Origin: UBA8403 sp964455155
GTDB taxonomy: Bacteria; Bacteroidota; Bacteroidia; Cytophagales; Amoebophilaceae
Direction of reading: 5' to 3'
DNA: 25,421 nucleotides
Assembly: GCA_964455155.1 (NCBI GenBank)
Contig: CAYVYH010000015.1
Span: 1-25,421, forward strand
In this document: positions 16,147 to 22,791 of the stretch, one piece after another
Layout of the letters: every line of letters starts with the position of its first letter
How positions within the stretch are numbered: the stretch's first letter is position 1
Notes under the pieces: model-generated
Seen by the model: the letters and a program-made list of their open reading frames with translations, nothing else
Databases searched by the model: none
Told to the model about the DNA's origin: nothing
Program-made: the position numbers and the translations under genes

Positions 16147-16953
16147 CTACAGCATTTGGATGATTTCATCCGTAATACCTGAGTTAGAGAAACCACCATC
16201 GTGCATCAGATTTTGCATGGTTACCATCCTGCTCAAGTCTGAAAACATCAGCACAATATAATCGGCACAAGCTGCTGCATTAGCATTCCCCAAAGGAGAC
16301 ATCTTGTGTGCATATTCATAAAACTTATCAAAGCCAGATACACCATTGCCTGCTTTGGTGTAGGTAGGTGACTGCGAAATAGTGTTAACCCGCACGCGCT
16401 TCTGCTTGCCTAGGCGATAACCATAGCTTCTTGCAATCGACTCGAGCATGGCTTTGGCTTGGGACATGTCTGAATAACCTGGGAAGTTTCTTTGTGCGGC
16501 AATGTAAGAGAGCCCCAGAATAGACCCCCACGTGTTCATCGCATCTAACTTTTCTGCTGTTTGCATGACTTTATGAAATGACAAAGCAGATATATCCAGG
16601 GTTTTCAAAAACCAAGTATAGTCTAGATCTCCATAAGATCTATTTTTCCTGACATTGGGGCTCATGCCAATGGAATGGAGGATAAAGTCAAGTTTGCCAC
16701 CCAATATCTCTGTTGCTTCTTTGAACAAGTGCTCCAAGTCTTCTAACACAGTAGCATCTGCAGGGATAACTTGCGCCTGACAGGATTCTGCCAACGCATG
16801 AATCTTACCCATCCGCAAGGCTATGGGTGCATTGGTTAGGACAAAACTGGCTCCTTCTTCTTTGATTCTTTGTGCAGCATGCCAGGCGATAGAGTGCTCG
16901 TCTAGGGCACCAAATATAATGCCCCTTTTCCCTTGTAGTAAGTTATAAGCCAT
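16147..16953 (-). CDS. fabI: Enoyl-[acyl-carrier-protein] reductase (NADH), FabI
   Basis: Carries out the last reduction of each fatty-acid elongation cycle, converting trans-2-enoyl-ACP to acyl-ACP. The 268-residue protein has FabI hallmarks: a cofactor loop GIIFGALDEHSIAWHAAQ, FILHSIGMSPN (about 90-100), LSYIAAQRNFPGYSDMSQAK with Tyr150, Tyr160 and Lys167 in the Tyr-x6-Lys spacing of this family, and RVRVNTISQSPTYTKAG. The position corresponding to E. coli Gly93, where triclosan-resistance changes occur, falls in SIGMSP, which looks normal. It shows that the organism retains type II fatty-acid synthesis. It is expressed singly on the minus strand and faces the translocase gene across the terminator. 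Confidence 0.96.
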   Translation of the reverse strand: MAYNLLQGKRGIIFGALDEHSIAWHAAQRIKEEGASFVLTNAPIALRMGKIHALAESCQAQVIPADATVLEDLEHLFKEATEILGGKLDFILHSIGMSPNVRKNRSYGDLDYTWFLKTLDISALSFHKVMQTAEKLDAMNTWGSILGLSYIAAQRNFPGYSDMSQAKAMLESIARSYGYRLGKQKRVRVNTISQSPTYTKAGNGVSGFDKFYEYAHKMSPLGNANAAACADYIVLMFSDLSRMVTMQNLMHDGGFSNSGITDEIIQML

Positions 16954-17191
16954 AGTGAATGCCTTTTAATTGATCATGTTGATGTACTAGTGTCGCAAAA
17001 AAATAAGTGGGTCGACGGCAAAGTACAAAAGTACATATTTCAGCAGCAACCCCTAGCGTACATGATTGTGAGCATATTATAAGCCAGCTATTGCAGTGCT
17101 TCTGCATGGGCATTGCCCGGTGCTCAATTGCAATAGGGAAAATGATTACCTTCGTACCGAATTTCAGTACGATTATAAAATTTTGTCAGGT

Positions 17192-17854
17192 ATGTCCGCA
17201 GAAACTAATCAATCTAAGCAAGAAGAAAACAAAGATTTTGGCCTGCCTCAGGCCGAATTCAAGCCCATAGAAGCTGAGGGAGGGAAATGGCTTCGAATTA
17301 CCATCATCATTGCAGGCCTGGTGCTGATCATGGGAGCGGGCGTCGTATACTGGTTTTTTAATCGCGCATCTTCATTTGATCTTGCTGGCAAGGCGCACCC
17401 CACGCACGAATCAAAAGGAAATGGAGTGCAAAAAGCGAATGTAGATGTTGCAGACGTGGGCGCACCTGCACAACACCAAGCTACAGCACGTGATGCAGAG
17501 CTTGCTCATCCTGCCAAGGAGTCAGAGATAGTAGTAGGGGAGGCGCATATAGCAGACGTTAACGCATCACCACACGCTGTTCAGCCTCGTAGGGGAGGTG
17601 CTGTCACAAGTATTAATACGTCCCAAGGCCACTATTATGTTGTAGTGGGTAGCTTTATCGATGACGATTTGGCTGCAGACTATGCCAACCGGTTAGCACA
17701 ACAAGGTGTAGATGTTATGCTCATTGCTCCCACTCAGGGACAGTATTATTTCCGAGTTGCCGTTGAGCAAAAGAATACGTTCCATGATGCTCATGAAAAG
17801 TTGAGAGCACTAAAAGCTACGTATGGGGATGGTATATGGGTTCTGAAATATTAA
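17192..17854 (+). CDS. SPOR-domain membrane protein
   Basis: A 220-residue protein with an acidic cytoplasmic N-terminus, one transmembrane helix at about 36-56 (ITIIIAGLVLIMGAGVVYWF), a low-complexity Ala/His/Gly-rich linker (about 60-140) and a C-terminal SPOR domain (about 145-220: HYYVVVGSFIDDDLAADYAN, then LAPTQ-like and YYFRVAVEQ segments). SPOR domains bind denuded glycan strands of peptidoglycan, often at the division septum. The frame is open upstream to 17096, but ATG 17192 is preferred because it gives a normal single-pass topology. A short CGTAC/GTACG inverted repeat lies 20-40 bases before this start. Retention of a SPOR protein fits a cell that still makes some peptidoglycan; that is an inference. 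Confidence 0.85.
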   Translation: MSAETNQSKQEENKDFGLPQAEFKPIEAEGGKWLRITIIIAGLVLIMGAGVVYWFFNRASSFDLAGKAHPTHESKGNGVQKANVDVADVGAPAQHQATARDAELAHPAKESEIVVGEAHIADVNASPHAVQPRRGGAVTSINTSQGHYYVVVGSFIDDDLAADYANRLAQQGVDVMLIAPTQGQYYFRVAVEQKNTFHDAHEKLRALKATYGDGIWVLKY

Positions 17855-18390
17855 GAAGCTGTCGCAACTGTTTCGTGAGATTTGCTACTGACGGACAGAC
17901 AGATGGACCGAGTCTTTCCTACACTTCGGGCGTGTTGGCTTGATGCGGAGCTGTTGATGATACGTCGTGTGGGGGTCACATGCAGTGTTGATCTGACCGC
18001 AACAAAGTGCCCGTCTCTTGGGTTGTGGGACATCACTGTTTCTCTATGTGAATTTTTCATGTGTTCCTCTCGATACAATTTCCCTTACCTTCAACAGAGG
18101 TTGATATGGTATCATATTGGGCTGCTTTACCACGGACTGGGACGTGTCTTTTCTGGGTGAGTGTATGATGTGACGTGTTATTAAATCTGCGCGCTTACCA
18201 ATCCCTCTATTTTTCGAGCAAAGTTTAACCCAGGTTGACTAACTTTATGAGCTCTTTTGTCTCTTGGTGTTCTAAGCCATACTTAGTGCTTAAGGAATGT
18301 ACTTCTGTTGTATGATTCAGGGGGGAGAGGTGTCGCATACTTATACTTAGTTCGGAGGCTCTCTATCCTACATGTTCACTAAAGATCGAT
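17855..18390. other. Long intergenic region upstream of exbB
   Basis: This 536-base stretch has no protein family that I can recognise. Open frames of 74-92 codons occur but show no known motifs. I found no tRNA-like sequence and no strong hairpin. It probably holds the promoter of the exbB operon and may include remains of an eroded gene. Confidence 0.4.
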
Positions 18391-19089
18391 ATGCTCAGCG
18401 TTTCTATACTATCAATGTCAGGATTGGCGAACTCCAAGACCGTTCCACTAATAGCGCTTCTTCTCAAAGGTGGGTGGGTAATGCTTCCCATCTTAGTACT
18501 TTCTATCTTGGCGATATACGCTATCATAGAGAGATGGATAGTACTCCGAAAATCTTCTCAGATACCTCAGAAATGGCTGGACGCAGTCATTGCTAAAACC
18601 CTAGCGGGCGACATGCAAGGTGTGAAGGTGCTTTGTGAAAGAGAGCATTACGCCATTGCCAACATGATCAAGGGAGGCATAGAAGCATCAGGTAAACCTA
18701 TGGAGACGCTAGAACGTGTTGTTGAAGATGCAGGCCAGATAGAAGTGTATAAGCTTGAAAACAATCTGGCTTTGCTAGGTACCATTGCAGGAGTAGCTCC
18801 TATGCTAGGTTTTTTGGGTACCGTAACGGGCATGATTCAGGCATTCATGGCTATGTCCCAAGAAACAAATCAGATCAGCCCTAAGCTTTTGTCGGGAGGT
18901 ATTTACGAAGCGATGGTTACCACGGCCGCGGGACTGGTAGTAGGAATCATTGCCCATCTGGGTTACAACTACCTCCTAGCGCGTATTCAAAAAACTACTC
19001 ACCAAATTGAGCACGCTGCCAATCAGTTCATCGCCATCATGAGAGATCGTCCAGGAGTGGCGCAGCACGACGAAGCCAATGAAACTTAA
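18391..19089 (+). CDS. exbB: ExbB/TolQ-family proton channel protein
   Basis: Inner-membrane subunit that, with ExbD, uses the proton gradient to energise TonB-dependent outer-membrane transport. The 232-residue protein has three hydrophobic segments at about 18-45 (LLLKGGWVMLPILVLSILAI), 102-125 (NLALLGTIAGVAPMLGFLGT) and 145-170 (GGIYEAMVTTAAGLVVGIIA). The GTIAGVAPMLGFLGTVTGMI and GIYEAMVTTAAGLVVGI sequences are the MotA/TolQ/ExbB domain core. The start is uncertain: the ATG at 18391 matches the expected short N-terminus, with others nearby. It overlaps exbD by 11 bases and heads an exbB-exbD-tonB-like operon, so ExbB fits better than TolQ. Confidence 0.9.
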   Translation: MLSVSILSMSGLANSKTVPLIALLLKGGWVMLPILVLSILAIYAIIERWIVLRKSSQIPQKWLDAVIAKTLAGDMQGVKVLCEREHYAIANMIKGGIEASGKPMETLERVVEDAGQIEVYKLENNLALLGTIAGVAPMLGFLGTVTGMIQAFMAMSQETNQISPKLLSGGIYEAMVTTAAGLVVGIIAHLGYNYLLARIQKTTHQIEHAANQFIAIMRDRPGVAQHDEANET

Positions 19090-19486
19090 CACCAAACACC
19101 AGATCGATCCCCAGTTTAGCATGTCTTCTATGACAGACATCGTTTTTCTGTTACTCATTTTTTTGATGCTTACCGTTACTTCTGTTGCGCCCCAGGCCCT
19201 ACTCATAGATTTACCCATGAGTAGCAATGCGACAGACATCTCGTCACCGCAGGTCAACGTTATGATCACGGCAGACCTCACCTATTATGTGGATTACCAA
19301 AGGACCACACGAGAGCAGTTGGCAGGCTTGTTACAGCACAAGCTGGTGGCAGACCAACGCTCTGTACTGCTACAGGTAGACGAATCAGTGCCAGTAGCAC
19401 ACATGATTTATGTAACTGACATCGCTGCCTCACTTCATGCCAAGGTGGCTGTGGCCACTAGTCCGACCAATGCTAGAACACAATAG
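19079..19486 (+). CDS. exbD: ExbD/TolR-family protein
   Basis: Partner of ExbB in the proton-driven energy-transducing complex. The 135-residue protein has a short cytoplasmic N-terminus, one transmembrane helix (about 19-38, DIVFLLLIFLMLTVTSV) whose first residue Asp20 in SMTDIVFLLL corresponds to the conserved proton-carrying aspartate, and a periplasmic domain with LLQVDESVPVAHMIYVTDIA near the end. Overlap with exbB by 11 bases and with the tonB-like gene by 17 bases points to a tightly coupled operon. Confidence 0.92.
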   Translation: MKLNTKHQIDPQFSMSSMTDIVFLLLIFLMLTVTSVAPQALLIDLPMSSNATDISSPQVNVMITADLTYYVDYQRTTREQLAGLLQHKLVADQRSVLLQVDESVPVAHMIYVTDIAASLHAKVAVATSPTNARTQ

Positions 19487-20222
19487 CTATAAGGATCCTA
19501 GCCAAAAGTTAGCACTGGCCATATCTTGTTGCTTTCATGCGTTATTCATGCTTGGCGCCTATCATTTACCCCTGAAGCAGTGGGCCAACTCTTCTTCAGG
19601 GTATAGCATCACGTTGCGCCCTGCTTGGAGCCAACCAATGGGTACGAAAGTTGAGCCTCTTCTTCCTCACCGACCAGCTAGTGCAACTGCAGCTAAGGCA
19701 ACACCCCAACCCTCTATCAAGTGTCCACAGGTAAAGCAATCCAGACAAGATCAAGGAGCCAAAGAAAGCGCTGCTCATACCACCTACACTCCAAAAAATG
19801 CCTCAAGTAGTCAAAAAACCACAAAGTATGTTAATAACCCTGTACAAGCTGCATCTGAAGCCAGTAAAACCATCAATCATGAGGAAAGAAAAACGGCAAC
19901 TATTGACGAACGAGGTCTGTATACAGTGCATCAGGGCAAACAAACAGGGGCATCGCTAGAGCTTGTAGGGTGGGTATGGGACGTTGCGCCACAACCTCAG
20001 GATGATACTGACGAGTTTGGTAAAATCATATTTCAAATTACCATTGATGAATTCGGAGAAGTAATTGCCGTAAAAACGCTAGAAAAAACCATTAGTCCGC
20101 TGGTAGAAAGAATTTACCAAGACGCTTTGACCGCATTGACTTTTAGCAAAATCGCTGATCACTCGGTCTATTCCACCACTTCTTCCACAGGAAAGGTAAC
20201 TTTTATCCTGCAGGCCAAGTAA
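19470..20222 (+). CDS. TonB-like energy transducer
   Basis: A 250-residue protein with an N-terminal membrane anchor (KLALAISCCFHALFMLGAYH, about residues 12-31), a long Pro/Lys/Ser/Thr-rich periplasmic linker (about 40-155) and a C-terminal domain with the TonB_C-like stretch GKIIFQITIDEFGEVIAV, followed by YQDALTALTFSKI. TonB proteins carry energy from ExbBD to outer-membrane receptors. I prefer ATG 19470 over the longer frame from 19437 because the signal anchor then lies near the N-terminus; it overlaps exbD by 17 bases. No TonB-dependent receptor is in the window, so the cargo is unknown. The domain is divergent, so TonB-like is safer than TonB. Confidence 0.78.
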   Translation: MLEHNSYKDPSQKLALAISCCFHALFMLGAYHLPLKQWANSSSGYSITLRPAWSQPMGTKVEPLLPHRPASATAAKATPQPSIKCPQVKQSRQDQGAKESAAHTTYTPKNASSSQKTTKYVNNPVQAASEASKTINHEERKTATIDERGLYTVHQGKQTGASLELVGWVWDVAPQPQDDTDEFGKIIFQITIDEFGEVIAVKTLEKTISPLVERIYQDALTALTFSKIADHSVYSTTSSTGKVTFILQAK

Positions 20223-20257
20223 GCTAGGCCTGAGTTTGAGTAAACTGATAGTTTTTG

Positions 20258-20297
20258 ATAAGAAAATGTTCTAGGGAGGAACACGTTCTTTTCTTAT
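20258..20297. terminator. Stem-loop between the tonB-like gene and recQ
   Basis: ATAAGAAAATGTTC (20258-20271) pairs with GAACA (20279-20283) and, after a five-base bulge, TTTTCTTAT (20289-20297). The right arm contains a T run. It lies 35 bases after the tonB-like stop and 48 bases before recQ, so it may terminate the exb operon or lie in the recQ leader. Confidence 0.45.
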
Positions 20298-20345
20298 TCA
20301 ATTCTTAAATTTCCAGGTGTTCGTTTTGATTCAACAGAGTTATTC

Positions 20346-22346
20346 ATGGATCCGCTTGAGACGCTGCGAAAATACTGGGGCTACACCACCTTCCGGCCCT
20401 TGCAGTGGGACATTATCCAGGCAGTTTTGGATGGTAGGGACGTGTTGGCACTCTTGCCCACAAGCGGCGGAAAATCTATCTGCTTCCAGGTACCTGCGCT
20501 GATACGTCCAGGTTTGTGTATTGTCGTTTCTCCGCTGGTTGCACTGATGAAAGACCAGGTAGACCGGCTAAAAAAAATAGGTGTTGCTGCTGAGGCTGTT
20601 TTTGCAGGGATGAGTCCTAATAAAATCGACTTAATCCTGGATAATTGTATCTACGGGCAGATAAAATTTTTGTACGTCTCACCAGAACGCCTGAAGACTG
20701 CGTTGCTGCAAGAGCGTGTCAAAAAAATGCATGTCAACCTACTTGCAGTAGACGAAGCCCATTGCATTTCTCAGTGGGGCTACGATTTTAGGCCAGCTTA
20801 CCTAGAGGTTGCGGCGTTCAGAGCATTGATAGCTAACGTCAATGTGATTGCCCTTACGGCAACGGCCACGCTTACAGTCCAACGAGACATCCAAGACAAG
20901 CTTCAATTTCGCCATCCTATACGGTTTCAGCAGAGCTTCGCACGTGACAACCTAGTGTATGTGGCACGTAAAACAGAAAACAAAGAAGAACAGCTGCTAA
21001 AAATTCTGTGCCACGTGCCAGGTACCGCTATCGTCTACGTTGGCACACGCAAAAAGACCAAGGTGATAGCCCAGTTTTTACGAAAGAACGGCATCGATGC
21101 AGCAGCGTACCATGCAGGCCTTACAACACTGGAGCGTGAAGTCCAGCAAGAGGCTTGGGTCAGTGGAGCTACCAGAGTCATGGTAGCCACCAATGCTTTT
21201 GGTATGGGTATTGACAAGCCTGATGTACGATCGATCATTCATCTAGACTTGCCAGCCACCCTAGAGGCATATTACCAAGAAGCGGGCCGCGCAGGTCGAG
21301 ACGAAAGAAGGGCGTATACAGTCATTTTACATGATCGCCAAGACGTCACACTACTTCTCAAAAGTATCCAAGTAGCTCACCCCTCTTTAGATCAACTGAG
21401 AAAAGTGTATCAGCATCTGGCCAACTATTACCAGATTGCCGTCGGCAGTCATCCTACGACGACATATGATTTTGATTTATCACATTTTGCACATACCTAT
21501 CATCTCAATCCACAGCTAGCCTACCAATCCTTAAAGACGCTAGAGGGAGAAGGGTTGATACAACTCAATCAGGCATTTTCTCAGCCTGCTCAACTACACA
21601 TCACTACTGACCCCCATACTTTCTACGCCTTCCAGGAAGCCCACCCTTTCTACGATCCGTTGCTCAAGGCCCTGTTGAGGTTGTATGGGGGAGAACTTTT
21701 TGCAACATCTGGCGATATCTCGGTGCAACGCATTGCCCACTTTCTCGACGTCACACCTCACAACGTCGAGAGGCAACTTCAGGCGTTAGACAGCCTAGCA
21801 CTGATCCGATATCGCCCTCAAAAGTCTACTCCTCAGCTTATTTTTATAACGCCTCGTTATCCTACTGCTTCATTGCCCCTGGCTAGCCGTAGACTTAAGC
21901 AACGCACTGCCATGGCCAAAGAAAAAGTTGAGGCAGTGATCTACTATATAACCCAGCGACACCGCTGCAGAGTACAGCTACTACTCGATTATTTTGGCGA
22001 AACAACTTACCAACAGTGCAAACGGTGCGACGTGTGCTTAACTAGGCAACAAGAGGAAGGGAACCTCCTCACCGATACCTATCAAGATTTCAGGGGCATA
22101 ATTTTGCAGCGTTTGCAAATGGGCATGCAAGAGCTGACCCAAATTGTAGACAGTGTAGATGTTGCTACAGAAAAAGCGGTTCTGGCTACTATCCGTCAAA
22201 TGCTAGATAACGGAGAATTGGCCTATGACAGCACTAGCAGGTTGGTACAACTACCTCATCTTCGAACTGGCAAAGGGCAGCGGAGACACAAAAGCGCAAC
22301 AAGTAGTCATTCCGACACGGATGTAGTGAATATGACAGCCGTATAG
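20346..22346 (+). CDS. recQ: ATP-dependent DNA helicase RecQ
   Basis: A 3'-5' superfamily 2 helicase used in recombination and repair of stalled forks. The 666-residue protein has the full helicase core: motif 0 (YTTFRPLQWDIIQ), motif I LLPTSGGKSICFQ with Lys43, motif II VDEAHCISQWGYDFRP (DEAH at 136-139) including the RecQ aromatic-rich loop, motif III ALTATAT, motif V MVATNAFGMGIDKPDVR and motif VI YYQEAGRAGRDERRA. A RQC region follows with the zinc-binding cysteines in RHRCRVQLLLDYFGE and QCKRCDVC (about 539-562). The C-terminal approximately 90 residues look like a winged-helix tail; a typical HRDC domain is not obvious. The start at ATG 20346 agrees with family alignment (DPLETLRKYWGY). 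Confidence 0.96.
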   Translation: MDPLETLRKYWGYTTFRPLQWDIIQAVLDGRDVLALLPTSGGKSICFQVPALIRPGLCIVVSPLVALMKDQVDRLKKIGVAAEAVFAGMSPNKIDLILDNCIYGQIKFLYVSPERLKTALLQERVKKMHVNLLAVDEAHCISQWGYDFRPAYLEVAAFRALIANVNVIALTATATLTVQRDIQDKLQFRHPIRFQQSFARDNLVYVARKTENKEEQLLKILCHVPGTAIVYVGTRKKTKVIAQFLRKNGIDAAAYHAGLTTLEREVQQEAWVSGATRVMVATNAFGMGIDKPDVRSIIHLDLPATLEAYYQEAGRAGRDERRAYTVILHDRQDVTLLLKSIQVAHPSLDQLRKVYQHLANYYQIAVGSHPTTTYDFDLSHFAHTYHLNPQLAYQSLKTLEGEGLIQLNQAFSQPAQLHITTDPHTFYAFQEAHPFYDPLLKALLRLYGGELFATSGDISVQRIAHFLDVTPHNVERQLQALDSLALIRYRPQKSTPQLIFITPRYPTASLPLASRRLKQRTAMAKEKVEAVIYYITQRHRCRVQLLLDYFGETTYQQCKRCDVCLTRQQEEGNLLTDTYQDFRGIILQRLQMGMQELTQIVDSVDVATEKAVLATIRQMLDNGELAYDSTSRLVQLPHLRTGKGQRRHKSATSSHSDTDVVNMTAV

Positions 22347-22791
22347 TCTTTTTTGTGTTATCATTACGGAGTCTGACCACATTGAACCGTGTGGGGGCTG
22401 CTGCATTGAGGTTGCTACGCCAAGAAGACCGACTTCACGCGGTTGTGTTCCGAAAACTTGGTAAAAAGGTGTGAGGCCCACGTGGTGGCTCGCTACCTTT
22501 CTCTCGATGTATCGTAGAGAGAAGTGGTAGTGTTATTAGACCCCGATGATGCCAGCAAGGCCGCTACTTTTGTATGTATGTATGTGTACATGTAATCCTG
22601 AGTTGGATATCGCTAACCGAAAGGGGGACACATTAGAATGCAGGATATTTATGTTGCTTTCATTTTACAAAAAAGTGCGAGAGGACATTGGTTGTTTACC
22701 CCAAGGGTCGTCCACATGCAGTCGTCGCGTTGCGTATGCAGCTTTGTTTTGCTATCCCTAGTGCTTGTAAAAAAGTCGATTATCGTATTGT
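22347..22791. other. Intergenic region between recQ and the symporter-sensor gene
   Basis: This 445-base stretch contains no recognisable gene on either strand. It includes a short TGTA tandem repeat (about 22569-22583) and small hairpins (CCACA/TGTGG near 22377-22394). The promoter of the following gene should lie here but no clear motif is seen. Confidence 0.4.

Noticed and set aside
17882..18160. A 92-codon plus-strand frame before exbB
   Set aside because: It has no recognisable motif, its composition looks random and it has no partner gene; I treat it as noncoding.
22546..22761. A 71-codon plus-strand frame between recQ and the symporter gene
   Set aside because: It starts in a TGTA tandem repeat and shows no family motif.
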